DNA of 64,000 bases, taken from Coriaria nepalensis (taxonomy: Eukaryota > Streptophyta > Magnoliopsida > Cucurbitales > Coriariaceae). Below, one piece after another: positions 11,510-25,995 of the stretch. Position 1 is the stretch's first letter; every line of letters starts with the position of its first letter. The position numbers and the translations under genes were made by a program. The notes under the pieces are model-generated. The model was not told the origin of the DNA, did no database searches, and saw only the letters and a list, made by a program, of their open reading frames with translations. The stretch lies in NCBI GenBank assembly GCA_027186245.1, contig CP114481.1, positions 32,457,501-32,521,500 on the forward strand, given 5' to 3'.

Positions 11510-14500
11510 TTCAATGAGTCATTTCAAGTCAATAACTTATGTCAAAGCAAGTCGAACGAATTCTAGTTTTGCACTACACACACAACTTTTGTGCATAACT
11601 TGCAAATGATCATTGCAAGGAAAGTGTGCAATCGTTTAACCTTAAAATCATTTCAATGAGTCATTTCAAGTCAATAACTTATTTCATAGCAAGTCGAACG
11701 TATTCTAGTTTTGCACTACAGACACAAAATTTTGTGCATAACTTGCAAATGATCATTGCAAAGAAAGTGTGCATTCGTTTAACCTTAAAATCATTTCAAT
11801 GAGTCATTTCAAGTCAATAACTTATTTCAAAGCAATTCGAACGAATTCTAGTTTTGCACTACAGAGACAACTTTTGTGCATAACTTGCAAATGATCATTG
11901 CAAGGAAAGTGTGCATTCGTTTAACCTTAAAATCATTTCAATGAGTCATTTCAAGTCAATAACTTATGTCAAAGCAAGTCGAACGAATTCTAGTTTTCTA
12001 CTACAAACACAACTTTTGTGGATAACTTGCAAATGATCATTGCAAGGAAAGTGTGCATTCGTTTAAAATTAAAATCATTTCAAAGAGTCCTTTCAATTCA
12101 ATAACTTATTTCAAAGCAAGTCGAACGAATTCTAGTTTTGCACTACAAACACAACTTTTGTGCATAACTTGCAAATGATCATTGCAAGGAAAGTGTGCAT
12201 TCGTTTAACCTTAAAATCATTTCAATGAGTCATTTCAAGTCAATAACTTATGTCAAAGCAAGTCGAACGAATAACAGCTTTGCACTACACACACAACTTT
12301 TGTGCATAACTTGCAAATGATCATTGCAAGGAAAGTGTGCATTCGTTTAACCTTAAAATCATTTCAATGAGTCATTTCAAGTCAATAACTTATGTCAAAG
12401 CAAGTCGAACGAATTCTCGTATTGCACTACAGAGACAACTTTTGTGCATAACTTGCAAATGATCATTGCAAGGAAAGTGTGCATTCGTTTAACCTTAAAA
12501 TCATTTCAATGAGTCATTTCAAGTCAATAACTTATGTCAAAGCAAGTCGAACGAATAACAGCTTTGCACTACACACACAACTTTTGTGCATAACTTGCAA
12601 ATGATCATTGCAAGGAAAGTGTGCATTCGTTTAACCTTAAAATCATTTCAATGAGTCATTTCAAGTCAGTAACTTATGTCAAAGCAATTCGAACGAATTC
12701 TAGTTTTGCACCACACACACAACTTTTGTGCATAACTTCCAAATGATCATGGCAAGGAAAGTGTGCATTCGTTTAACCTTAAAATCATTTCAATGAGTCA
12801 TTTCAAGTCAATAACTTATGTCAAAGCAAGTCGAACGAATTCTAGTTTTGCACTACACACACAACTTTTGTGCATAACTTGCAAATGATCATTGCGAGGA
12901 AAGTGTGTAATCGTTTAACCTTAAAATCATTTCAATGAGTCATTCCAAGTCAAGAACTTCTTTCAATGCAATTCAAACGAATTCTAATTTTGCACTACAA
13001 ACACAACTTTTGTGCATAACTTGCAAATGATCATTGCAAGGAAAGTGTGCATTCGTTTAACCTTAAAATCATTTCAATGAGTCATTTCAAGTCAATAACT
13101 TATTTCAAAGCAAGTCGAACGAATTCTAGTTTTGCACTACAGACACACCTTTTGTGCATAACTTGCAAATGATCATTGCAAGGAAAGTGTGCATTCGTTT
13201 AAAATTAAAATCATTTCAATGAGTCATTTCAAGTCAATAACTTATGTCAAAGCAAGTCGAACGAATTCTAGTATTGCACTACAGAGACAACTTTTGTGCA
13301 TAACTTGCAAATGATCATTGCAAGGAAAGTGTACATTCGTTTAACCTTAAAATCATTTCAATCAGTCATTTCAACTCAATAACTTATTTCAAAGCAAGTC
13401 GAACGTATTCTAGTTTTGCACTACAGACACAACTTTTGTGCATAACTTGCAAATGATCATTGCAAGGAAAGTGTGCATTCGTTTAACCTTAAAATCATTT
13501 CAATGAGTCATTTCAAGTCAATAACTTATTTCAAAGCAATTCGAACGAATTCTAGTTTTGCACTACAGAGACAACTTTTGTGCATAACTTGCAAATGATC
13601 ATTGCAAGGAAAGTGTGCATTCGTTTAACCTTAAAGTCATTTCAATGAGTCATTTCAAGTCAATAACTTATTTCAAAGCAAGTCGAACGAATTCTAGTTT
13701 TGCACTATAGACACAACTTTTGCGCATAACTTGCAAATGATCATTGCAAGGAAAGTGTGCGTTCGTTTAACCTTAAAATCATTTCAATGAGTCATTTCAA
13801 GTCAATAACTTATTTCAAAGCAATTCGAACGAATTCTAGTTTTGCACTACAGAGACAACTTTTGTGCATAACTTGCAAATGATCATTGCAAGGAAAGTGT
13901 GCATTCGTTTAACCTTAAAATTATTTCAATCAGTCATTTCAACTCAATAACATATTTCAAAGCAAGTCGAACGTATTCTAGTTTTGCACTACAGACACAA
14001 CTTTTGTGCATAACTTGCAAATGATCATTGCAAGGAAAGTGTGCATTCGTTTAACCTTAAAATCATTTCAATGAGTCATTTCAAGTCAATAACTTATTTC
14101 AAAGCAAGTCGAACGAATTCTAGTTTTGCACTACAGAGACAACTTCTGTGCATAACTTGCAAATGATCATTGCAAGGAAAGTGTGCATTCGTTTAAAATT
14201 AAAATCATTTCAATGAGTCATTTCAAGTCAATAACTTATGTCAAAGCAACTCGGACGAATTCTAGTTTTGCCCTACAGACACAACTTTTGCGCATAACTT
14301 GCAAATGATCATTGCAAGGAAAGTGTGCATTCGTTTAACCTTAAAATCATTTCTATGAGTCATTCCAAGTCAGTAACTTATTTCAAAGCAATTCGAACGA
14401 ATTCTAATTTTGCACTACAAACACAACTTTCGTGCATAACTTGCAAATGATCATTGCAAGGAAAGTGTGCATTCGTTTAACCTTAAAATCATTTCAATGA

Positions 14501-16054
14501 GTCATTTCAAGTCAATAACTTATTTCCAAGCAAGTCGAACGAATTCTAATTTTGCACTACAGACAAAACTTTTGCGCATAACTTGCAAATGATCATTGCA
14601 AGGAAAGTGTGCATTCGTTTAACCTTAAAATCATTTCAATGAGTCATTTCAAGTCAATAACTTATTTCAAAGCAATTCGAACGAATTCTAGTTTTGCACT
14701 ACAGAGACAACTTTTGTGCATAACTTGCAAATGATCATTGCAAGGAAAGTGTGCATTCGTTTAACCTTAAAATCATTTCAATGAGTCATTTCAAGTCAAT
14801 AACTTATTTCAAAGCAAGTCGAACGAATTCTTGTTTTGCACTACAGACACACCTTTTGTGCATAACTTGCAAATGATCATTGCAAGGAAAGTGTGCATTC
14901 GTTTAAAATTAAAATCATTTCAATGAGTCATTTCAAGTCAATAACTTATGTCAAAGCAAGTCGAACGAATTCTAGTATTGCACTACAGAGACAACTTTTG
15001 TGCATAACTTGCAAATGATCAGTGCAAGGAAAGTGTGCATTCGGTTAACCTTAAAATCATTTCAATGAGTCATTTCAAGACAATAAGTTATTTCAAAGCA
15101 ATTCGAACGAATTCTAGTTTTGCACTACAGAGACAACTTTTGTGCATAACTTGCAAATGATCATTGCAAGGAAAGTGTGCATTCGTTTAACCTTAAAATC
15201 ATTTCAATGAGTCATTTCAACTCAATAACTTATTTCAAAGCAAGTCGAACGTATTCTAGTTTTTCACTACAGAGACAACTTTTGTGCATAACTTGCAAAT
15301 GATCATTGCAAGGAAAGTGTGCATTCGTTTAACCTTAAAATCATTTCAATGAGTCATTTCAAGTCAATAACTTATTTCAAAGCAAGTCGAACGAATTCTA
15401 GTTTTGCACTACAGACACACCTTTTGTGCATAACTTGCAAATGATCATTGCAAGGAAAGTGTGCATTCGTTTAAAATTAAAAACATTTCAATGAGTCATT
15501 TCAAGTCAATAACTTATGTCAAAGCAAGTCGAACGAATTCTAGTATTGCACTACAGAGACAACTTTTGTGCATAACTTGCAAATGATCAGTGCAAGGAAA
15601 GTGTGCATTCGGTTAACCTTAAAATCATTTCAATGAGTCATTTCAAGTCAATAAGTTATTTCAAAGCAATTCGAACGAATTCTAGTTTTGCACTACAGAG
15701 ACAACTTTTGTGCATAACTTGCAAATGATCATTGCAAGGAAAGTGTGCATTCGTTTAACCTTAAAATCATTTCAATGAGTCATTTCAAGTCAATAACTTA
15801 TTTCAAAGCAAGTCGAACGAATTCTAGTTTTGCACTACAGACACAACTTTTGCGCGTAACTTGCAAATGATCATTGGAAGGAAAGTGTGCGTTCGTTTAA
15901 CCTTAAAATCATTTCAATCAGTCATTTCAAGTCAATAACTTATTTCAAAGCAAGTCGAACGAATTCTAGTTTTGCACTATAGACACAACTTTTGTGCTTA
16001 ACTTGCAAATGATCATTGCAAGGAAAGTGTGCATTCGTTTAACCTTAAAATCAT
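11510..16054 (+). repeat. 4,545-bp block, tandem copy A (32 monomers)
   Basis: This block is followed directly by a second copy at 16055-20599, an offset of 4,545 bp (32 x 142 + 1, as it contains one 143-bp unit). Many private variants are shared at matching positions: AATAACAGC, GTGTGTAATCG, GTGTACATTCG, AACTCGGACG, TTCTTGTTTT, ATCAGTGCAAGG and GCGCGTAAC. The differences I noticed are AAAGAGTCC against AAATAGTCC (12084/16629), AACCTTAAAATTA against AACCATAAAATTA (about 13915/18460), and AAAAACATTTC against AAAATCATTTC (about 15483/20028). Confidence 0.9.
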
Positions 16055-19000
16055 TTCAATGAGTCATTTCAAGTCAATAACTTATGTCAAAGCAAGTCGA
16101 ACGAATTCTAGTTTTGCACTACACACACAACTTTTGTGCATAACTTGCAAATGATCATTGCAAGGAAAGTGTGCAATCGTTTAACCTTAAAATCATTTCA
16201 ATGAGTCATTTCAAGTCAATAACTTATTTCATAGCAAGTCGAACGTATTCTAGTTTTGCACTACAGACACAAAATTTTGTGCATAACTTGCAAATGATCA
16301 TTGCAAAGAAAGTGTGCATTCGTTTAACCTTAAAATCATTTCAATGAGTCATTTCAAGTCAATAACTTATTTCAAAGCAATTCGAACGAATTCTAGTTTT
16401 GCACTACAGAGACAACTTTTGTGCATAACTTGCAAATGATCATTGCAAGGAAAGTGTGCATTCGTTTAACCTTAAAATCATTTCAATGAGTCATTTCAAG
16501 TCAATAACTTATGTCAAAGCAAGTCGAACGAATTCTAGTTTTCTACTACAAACACAACTTTTGTGGATAACTTGCAAATGATCATTGCAAGGAAAGTGTG
16601 CATTCGTTTAAAATTAAAATCATTTCAAATAGTCCTTTCAATTCAATAACTTATTTCAAAGCAAGTCGAACGAATTCTAGTTTTGCACTACAAACACAAC
16701 TTTTGTGCATAACTTGCAAATGATCATTGCAAGGAAAGTGTGCATTCGTTTAACCTTAAAATCATTTCAATGAGTCATTTCAAGTCAATAACTTATGTCA
16801 AAGCAAGTCGAACGAATAACAGCTTTGCACTACACACACAACTTTTGTGCATAACTTGCAAATGATCATTGCAAGGAAAGTGTGCATTCGTTTAACCTTA
16901 AAATCATTTCAATGAGTCATTTCAAGTCAATAACTTATGTCAAAGCAAGTCGAACGAATTCTCGTATTGCACTACAGAGACAACTTTTGTGCATAACTTG
17001 CAAATGATCATTGCAAGGAAAGTGTGCATTCGTTTAACCTTAAAATCATTTCAATGAGTCATTTCAAGTCAATAACTTATGTCAAAGCAAGTCGAACGAA
17101 TAACAGCTTTGCACTACACACACAACTTTTGTGCATAACTTGCAAATGATCATTGCAAGGAAAGTGTGCATTCGTTTAACCTTAAAATCATTTCAATGAG
17201 TCATTTCAAGTCAGTAACTTATGTCAAAGCAATTCGAACGAATTCTAGTTTTGCACCACACACACAACTTTTGTGCATAACTTCCAAATGATCATGGCAA
17301 GGAAAGTGTGCATTCGTTTAACCTTAAAATCATTTCAATGAGTCATTTCAAGTCAATAACTTATGTCAAAGCAAGTCGAACGAATTCTAGTTTTGCACTA
17401 CACACACAACTTTTGTGCATAACTTGCAAATGATCATTGCGAGGAAAGTGTGTAATCGTTTAACCTTAAAATCATTTCAATGAGTCATTCCAAGTCAAGA
17501 ACTTCTTTCAATGCAATTCAAACGAATTCTAATTTTGCACTACAAACACAACTTTTGTGCATAACTTGCAAATGATCATTGCAAGGAAAGTGTGCATTCG
17601 TTTAACCTTAAAATCATTTCAATGAGTCATTTCAAGTCAATAACTTATTTCAAAGCAAGTCGAACGAATTCTAGTTTTGCACTACAGACACACCTTTTGT
17701 GCATAACTTGCAAATGATCATTGCAAGGAAAGTGTGCATTCGTTTAAAATTAAAATCATTTCAATGAGTCATTTCAAGTCAATAACTTATGTCAAAGCAA
17801 GTCGAACGAATTCTAGTATTGCACTACAGAGACAACTTTTGTGCATAACTTGCAAATGATCATTGCAAGGAAAGTGTACATTCGTTTAACCTTAAAATCA
17901 TTTCAATCAGTCATTTCAACTCAATAACTTATTTCAAAGCAAGTCGAACGTATTCTAGTTTTGCACTACAGACACAACTTTTGTGCATAACTTGCAAATG
18001 ATCATTGCAAGGAAAGTGTGCATTCGTTTAACCTTAAAATCATTTCAATGAGTCATTTCAAGTCAATAACTTATTTCAAAGCAATTCGAACGAATTCTAG
18101 TTTTGCACTACAGAGACAACTTTTGTGCATAACTTGCAAATGATCATTGCAAGGAAAGTGTGCATTCGTTTAACCTTAAAGTCATTTCAATGAGTCATTT
18201 CAAGTCAATAACTTATTTCAAAGCAAGTCGAACGAATTCTAGTTTTGCACTATAGACACAACTTTTGCGCATAACTTGCAAATGATCATTGCAAGGAAAG
18301 TGTGCGTTCGTTTAACCTTAAAATCATTTCAATGAGTCATTTCAAGTCAATAACTTATTTCAAAGCAATTCGAACGAATTCTAGTTTTGCACTACAGAGA
18401 CAACTTTTGTGCATAACTTGCAAATGATCATTGCAAGGAAAGTGTGCATTCGTTTAACCATAAAATTATTTCAATCAGTCATTTCAACTCAATAACATAT
18501 TTCAAAGCAAGTCGAACGTATTCTAGTTTTGCACTACAGACACAACTTTTGTGCATAACTTGCAAATGATCATTGCAAGGAAAGTGTGCATTCGTTTAAC
18601 CTTAAAATCATTTCAATGAGTCATTTCAAGTCAATAACTTATTTCAAAGCAAGTCGAACGAATTCTAGTTTTGCACTACAGAGACAACTTCTGTGCATAA
18701 CTTGCAAATGATCATTGCAAGGAAAGTGTGCATTCGTTTAAAATTAAAATCATTTCAATGAGTCATTTCAAGTCAATAACTTATGTCAAAGCAACTCGGA
18801 CGAATTCTAGTTTTGCCCTACAGACACAACTTTTGCGCATAACTTGCAAATGATCATTGCAAGGAAAGTGTGCATTCGTTTAACCTTAAAATCATTTCTA
18901 TGAGTCATTCCAAGTCAGTAACTTATTTCAAAGCAATTCGAACGAATTCTAATTTTGCACTACAAACACAACTTTCGTGCATAACTTGCAAATGATCATT

Positions 19001-20599
19001 GCAAGGAAAGTGTGCATTCGTTTAACCTTAAAATCATTTCAATGAGTCATTTCAAGTCAATAACTTATTTCCAAGCAAGTCGAACGAATTCTAATTTTGC
19101 ACTACAGACAAAACTTTTGCGCATAACTTGCAAATGATCATTGCAAGGAAAGTGTGCATTCGTTTAACCTTAAAATCATTTCAATGAGTCATTTCAAGTC
19201 AATAACTTATTTCAAAGCAATTCGAACGAATTCTAGTTTTGCACTACAGAGACAACTTTTGTGCATAACTTGCAAATGATCATTGCAAGGAAAGTGTGCA
19301 TTCGTTTAACCTTAAAATCATTTCAATGAGTCATTTCAAGTCAATAACTTATTTCAAAGCAAGTCGAACGAATTCTTGTTTTGCACTACAGACACACCTT
19401 TTGTGCATAACTTGCAAATGATCATTGCAAGGAAAGTGTGCATTCGTTTAAAATTAAAATCATTTCAATGAGTCATTTCAAGTCAATAACTTATGTCAAA
19501 GCAAGTCGAACGAATTCTAGTATTGCACTACAGAGACAACTTTTGTGCATAACTTGCAAATGATCAGTGCAAGGAAAGTGTGCATTCGGTTAACCTTAAA
19601 ATCATTTCAATGAGTCATTTCAAGACAATAAGTTATTTCAAAGCAATTCGAACGAATTCTAGTTTTGCACTACAGAGACAACTTTTGTGCATAACTTGCA
19701 AATGATCATTGCAAGGAAAGTGTGCATTCGTTTAACCTTAAAATCATTTCAATGAGTCATTTCAACTCAATAACTTATTTCAAAGCAAGTCGAACGTATT
19801 CTAGTTTTTCACTACAGAGACAACTTTTGTGCATAACTTGCAAATGATCATTGCAAGGAAAGTGTGCATTCGTTTAACCTTAAAATCATTTCAATGAGTC
19901 ATTTCAAGTCAATAACTTATTTCAAAGCAAGTCGAACGAATTCTAGTTTTGCACTACAGACACACCTTTTGTGCATAACTTGCAAATGATCATTGCAAGG
20001 AAAGTGTGCATTCGTTTAAAATTAAAATCATTTCAATGAGTCATTTCAAGTCAATAACTTATGTCAAAGCAAGTCGAACGAATTCTAGTATTGCACTACA
20101 GAGACAACTTTTGTGCATAACTTGCAAATGATCAGTGCAAGGAAAGTGTGCATTCGGTTAACCTTAAAATCATTTCAATGAGTCATTTCAAGTCAATAAG
20201 TTATTTCAAAGCAATTCGAACGAATTCTAGTTTTGCACTACAGAGACAACTTTTGTGCATAACTTGCAAATGATCATTGCAAGGAAAGTGTGCATTCGTT
20301 TAACCTTAAAATCATTTCAATGAGTCATTTCAAGTCAATAACTTATTTCAAAGCAAGTCGAACGAATTCTAGTTTTGCACTACAGACACAACTTTTGCGC
20401 GTAACTTGCAAATGATCATTGGAAGGAAAGTGTGCGTTCGTTTAACCTTAAAATCATTTCAATCAGTCATTTCAAGTCAATAACTTATTTCAAAGCAAGT
20501 CGAACGAATTCTAGTTTTGCACTATAGACACAACTTTTGTGCTTAACTTGCAAATGATCATTGCAAGGAAAGTGTGCATTCGTTTAACCTTAAAATCAT
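16055..20599 (+). repeat. 4,545-bp block, tandem copy B (32 monomers)
   Basis: This is the direct tandem copy of 11510-16054. It starts where copy A ends, and the following unit (20600) departs from the copy A start (CATTCCAAG with ATTCG instead of CATTTCAAG with TATGTC). The monomers inside are highly diverse, so the near-identity is a property of the whole block and not of homogenised units. That implies a recent event. Confidence 0.9.
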
Positions 20600-21025
20600 T
20601 TCAATGAGTCATTCCAAGTCAATAACTTATTTCAAAGCAATTCGAACGAATTCTAGTTTTGCACTACAGAGACAACTTTTGTGCATAACTTGCAAATGAT
20701 CATTGCAAGGAAAGTGTGCATTCGTTTAACCTTAAAATCATTTCAATGAGTCATTTCAACTCAATAACTTATTTCAAAGCAAGTCGAACGTATTCTAGTT
20801 TTGCACTACAGACACAACTTTTGTGCATAACTTGCAAATGATCATTGCAAGGAAAGTGTGCATTCGTTTAACCTTAAAATCATTTCAATGAGTCATTTCA
20901 AGTCAATAACTTATTTCAAAGCAAGTCGAACGAATTCTAGTTTTGCACTAGACACACAACTTTTGTGCATAACTTGCAAATGATCATTGCAAGGAAAATG
21001 TGCATTCGTTTAACCTTAAAATCAT
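20600..21025 (+). repeat. Three bridging monomers between block B and the 13-monomer repeat
   Basis: Three ordinary 142-bp units (ATTCG/AGAGAC, GTATTCTAG and ACTAGACACAC types). The last also carries GGAAAATG, a mark repeated 1,846 bp later near 22840, so the next duplication begins inside it, after about 20950. Confidence 0.65.
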
Positions 21026-22587
21026 TTCAATGAGTCATTTCAATTCAATAACTTATGTCAAAGCAAGTCGAACGAATTCTAGTTTTCTACTACAAACACA
21101 ACTTTTGTGGATAACTTGCAAATGATCATTGCAAGGAAAGTGTGCATTCGTTTAACCTTAAAATCATTTCAATGAGTCATTTCAAGTCAATAACTTATTT
21201 CAAAGCAAGTCGAACGTATTCTAGTTTTGCACTACAGACACAACTTTTGTGCATAACTTGCAAATGATCATTGCAAAGAAAGTGTGCATTCGTTTAACCT
21301 TAAAATCATTTCAATGAGTCATTTCAAGTCAATAACTTATTTCAAAGCAAGTCGAACGAATTCTAGTTTTGCCCTACAGACACAACTTTTGCGCATAACT
21401 TGCAAATGATCATTGCAAGGAAAGTGTGCATTCGTTTAACCTTAAAATCATTTCTATGAGTCATTCCAAGTCTGTAACTTATTTCAAAGCAATTCGAACG
21501 AATTCTAATTTTGCACTACAAACACAACTTTCGTGCATAACTTGCAAATGATCATTGCAAGGAAAGTGTGCATTCGTTTAACCTTAAAATCATTTCAATG
21601 AGTCATTTCAAGTCAATAACTTATTTCAAAGCAATTCGAACGAATTCTAGTTTTGCACTACAGACACAACTTTTGCGCATAACTTGCAAATGATCATTGC
21701 AAGGAAAGTGTGCATTCGTTTAACCTTAAAATCATTTCAATGAGTCATTTCAAGTCAATAACTTATTTCAAAGCAATTCAAACGAATTCTAGTTTTGCAC
21801 TACAGAGACAACTTTTGTGCATAACTTGCAAATGATCATTGCAAGGAAAGTGTGCATTCGTTTAACCTTAAAATCATTTCAATGAGTCATTTCAAGTCAA
21901 TAACTTATTTCAAAGCAATTCGAACGAATTCTAGTTTTGCACTACAGAGACAACTTCTGTGCATAACTTGCAAATGATCATTGCAAGGAAAGTGTGCATT
22001 CGTTTAAAATTAAAATCATTTCAATGAGTCATTTCAAGTCAATAACTTATTTCAAAGCAAGTCGAACGAATTCTAGTTTTGCACTACAGAGACAACTTTT
22101 GTGCATAACTTGCAAATGATCATTGCAAGGAAAGTGTGCATTCGTTTAACCTTAAAATCATTTCAATGAGTCATTTCAACTCAATAACTTATTTCAAAGC
22201 AAGTCGAACGTATTCTAGTTTTGCACTACAGACACAACTTTTGTGCATAACTTGCAAATGATCATTGCAAGGAAAGTGTGCATTCGTTTAACCTTAAAAT
22301 CATTTCAATGAGTCATTTCAAGTCAATAACTTATTTCAAAGCAAGTCGAACGAATTCTAGTTTTGCACTAGACACACAACTTTTGTGCATAACTTGCAAA
22401 TGATCATTGCAAGGAAAGTGTGCATTCGTTTAACCTTAAAATCATTTCAATGAGTCATTTCAAGTCAATAACTTATGTCAAAGCAAGTCGAACGAATTCT
22501 AGTTTTCTACTACAAACACAACTTTTGTGGATAACTTGCAAATGATCATTGCAAGGAAAGTGTGCATTCGTTTAACCTTAAAATCAT
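21026..22587 (+). repeat. 1,562-bp series, copy 1 of the 13-monomer (1,846 bp) repeat
   Basis: Eleven monomers here recur in the same order at 22872-24433. Markers include TTTCTACTAC with GTGGATAAC (21085/22931), AAAGAAAG (21275/23121), TGCCCTACAG followed by TTTCTATGAG, and ACTAGACACAC. The copies differ at a few sites, for example AGTCTGTAAC against AGTCAGTAAC and CAAAGCAATTC against CAAACCAATTC (about 21490/23336). Two monomers at 22588-22871 fill the gap. Confidence 0.8.
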
Positions 22588-22871
22588 TTCAATGAGTCAT
22601 TTCAAGTGAATAACTTATTTCAAAGCAATTCGAACGAATTCTAGTTTTGCACTACAGAGACAACTTTTGTGCATAACTTGCAAATGATCATTGCAAGGAA
22701 AGTGTGCATTCGTTTAACCTTAAAATCATTTCAATGAGTCATTTCAAGTCAATAACTTATGTCAAAGCAAGTCGAACGAATTCTAGTTTTGCACTACACA
22801 CACAACTTTTGTGCATAACTTGCAAATGATCATTGCAAGGAAAATGTGCATTCGTTTAACCTTAAAATCAT

Positions 22872-24433
22872 TTCAATGAGTCATTTCAATTCAATAACTT
22901 ATGTCAAAGCAAGTCGAACGAATTCTAGTTTTCTACTACAAACACAACTTTTGTGGATAACTTGCAAATGATCATTGCAAGGAAAGTGTGCATTCGTTTA
23001 ACCTTAAAATCATTTCAATGAGTCATTTCAAGTCAATAACTTATTTCAAAGCAAGTCGAACGTATTCTAGTTTTGCACTACAGACACAACTTTTGTGCAT
23101 AACTTGCAAATGATCATTGCAAAGAAAGTGTGCATTCGTTTAACCTTAAAATCATTTCAATGAGTCATTTCAAGTCAATAACTTATTTCAAAGCAAGTCG
23201 AACGAATTCTAGTTTTGCCCTACAGACACAACTTTTGCGCATAACTTGCAAATGATCATTGCAAGGAAAGTGTGCATTCGTTTAACCTTAAAATCATTTC
23301 TATGAGTCATTCCAAGTCAGTAACTTATTTCAAACCAATTCGAACGAATTCTAATTTTGCACTACAAACACAACTTTCGTGCATAACTTGCAAATGATCA
23401 CTGCAAGGAAAGTGTGCATTCGTTTAACCTTAAAATCATTTCAATGAGTCATTTCAAGTCAATAACTTATTTCAAAGCAATTCGAACGAATTCTAGTTTT
23501 GCACTACAGACACAACTTTTGCGCATAACTTGCAAATGATCATTGCAAGGAAAGTGTGCATTCGTTTAACCTTAAAATCATTTCAATGAGTCATTTCAAG
23601 TCAATAACTTATTTCAAAGCAATTCGAACGAATTCTAGTTTTGCACTACAGAGACAACTTTTGTGCATAACTTGCAAATGATCATTGCAAGGAAAGTGTG
23701 CATTCGTTTAACCTTAAAATCATTTCAATGAGTCATTTCAAGTCAATAACTTATTTCAAAGCAATTCGAACGAATTCTAGTTTTGCACTACAGAGACAAC
23801 TTCTGTGCATAACTTGCAAATGATCATTGCAAGGAAAGTGTGCATTCGTTTAAAATTAAAATCATTTCAATGAGTCATTTCAAGTCAATAACTTATTTCA
23901 AAGCAAGTCGAACGAATTCTAGTTTTGCACTACAGAGACAACTTTTGTGCATAACTTGCAAATGATCATTGCAAGGAAAGTGTGCATTCGTTTAACCTTA
24001 AAATCATTTCAATGAGTCATTTCAACTCAATAACTTATTTCAAAGCAAGTCGAACGTATTCTAGTTTTGCACTACAGACACAACTTTTGTGCATAACTTG
24101 CAAATGATCATTGCAAGGAAAGTGTGCATTCGTTTAACCTTAAAATCATTTCAATGAGTCATTTCAAGTCAATAACTTATTTCAAAGCAAGTCGAACGAA
24201 TTCTAGTTTTGCACTAGACACACAACTTTTGTGCATAACTTGCAAATGATCATTGCAAGGAAAGTGTGCATTCGTTTAACCTTAAAATCATTTCAATGAG
24301 TCATTTCAAGTCAATAACTTATGTCAAAGCAAGTCGAACGAATTCTAGTTTTCTACTACAAACACAACTTTTGTGGATAACTTGCAAATGATCATTGCAA
24401 GGAAAGTGTGCATTCGTTTAACCTTAAAATCAT
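22872..24433 (+). repeat. 1,562-bp series, copy 2 of the 13-monomer repeat
   Basis: This is the second copy of 21026-22587. After it the sequence goes back to the GTATTCTAG/AAAGAAAG unit (24434, like 23014), 1,420 bp or 10 monomers after its last use, so a third, short partial copy follows up to about 24860. Confidence 0.8.
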
Positions 24434-25853
24434 TTCAATGAGTCATTTCAAGTCAATAACTTATTTCAAAGCAAGTCGAACGTATTCTAGTTTTGCACTA
24501 CAGACACAACTTTTGTGCATAACTTGCAAATGATCATTGCAAAGAAAGTGTGCATTCGTTTAACCTTAAAATCATTTCAATGAGTCATTTCAAGTCAATA
24601 ACTTATTTCAAAGCAAGTCGAACTAATTCTAGTTTTGCCCTACAGACACAACTTTTGCGCATAACTTGCAAATGATCATTGCAAGGAAAGTGTGCATTCG
24701 TTTAACCTTAAAATCATTTCTATGAGTCATTCCAAGTCAGTAACTTATTTCAAAGCAATTCGAACGAATTCTAATTTTGCACTACAAACACAACTTTCGT
24801 GCATAACTTGCAAATGATCATTGCAAGGAAAGTGTGCATTCGTTTAACCTTAAAATCATTTCAATGAGTCATTTCAAGTCAATAACTTATTTCAAAGCAA
24901 GTCGAACGAATTCTAATTTTGCACTACAGACACAACTTTTGCGCATAACTTGCAAATGATCATTGCAAGGAAAGTGTGCATTCGTTTAACCTTAAAATCA
25001 TTTCAATGAGTCATTTCAAGTCAATAACTTATTTCAAAGCAATTCGAACGAATTCTAGTTTTGCACTACAGAGACAACTTTTGTGCATAACTTGCAAATG
25101 ATCATTGCAAGGAAAGTGTGCATTCGTTTAACCTTAAAATCATTTCAATGAGTCATTTCAAGTCAATAACTTATTTCAAAGCATGTCGAATGAATTCTAA
25201 TTTTGCACTACAGACACAACTTTTGCGCATAACTTGCAAATGATCATTGCAAGGAAAGTGTGCATTCGTTTAACCTTAAAATCATTTCAATGAGTCATTT
25301 CAAGTCAATAACTTATTTCAAAGCAATTCGAACGAATTCTAGTTTTGCACTACAGAGACAACTTCTGTGCATAACTTGCAAATGATCATTGCAAGGAAAG
25401 TGTGCATTCGTTTAAAATTAAAATCATTTCAATGAGTCCTTTCAAGTCAATAACTTATTTCGAAGTAAGTCGAACGAATTCTACTTTTGCACTACAGACA
25501 TAACTTTTGTGCATAACTTGCAAATGATCATTGCAAGGAAAGTGTGCATTCGTTTAACCTTAAAATCATTTCAATGAGTCACTTCAAGTCAATAACTTAT
25601 TTCAAAGCAATTCGAACGAATTCTAGTTTTGCACTACAGAGACAACTTCTGTGCATAACTTGCAAATGATCATTGCAAGGAAAGTGTGCATTCGTTTAAA
25701 ATTAAAATCATTTCAATGAGTCATTTCAAGTCAATAACTTATGTCAAAGCAACTCGAACGAATTCTAGTTTTGCCCTACAGACACAACTTTTGCGCATAA
25801 CTTGCAAATGATCATTGCAAGGAAAGTGTGCATTCGTTTAACCTTAAAATCAT
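24434..25853 (+). repeat. Ten monomers, partial third copy then transition to the core HORs
   Basis: Units 24434-24859 repeat 23014-23439. From 24860 the AAGTCG/CTAAT/GCGC and ATTCG/CTAG/AGAGAC types begin to alternate, and the first CGAAGTAAG/GACATAAC unit appears (25428). These types dominate the next 29 kb. Confidence 0.65.
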
Positions 25854-25995
25854 TTCTATGAGTCATTCCAAGTCAGTAACTTATTTCAAAGCAATTCGAA
25901 CGAATTCTAATTTTGCACTACAAACACAACTTTCGTGCATAACTTGCAAATGATCATTGCAAGGAAAGTGTGCATTCGTTTAACCTTAAAATCAT

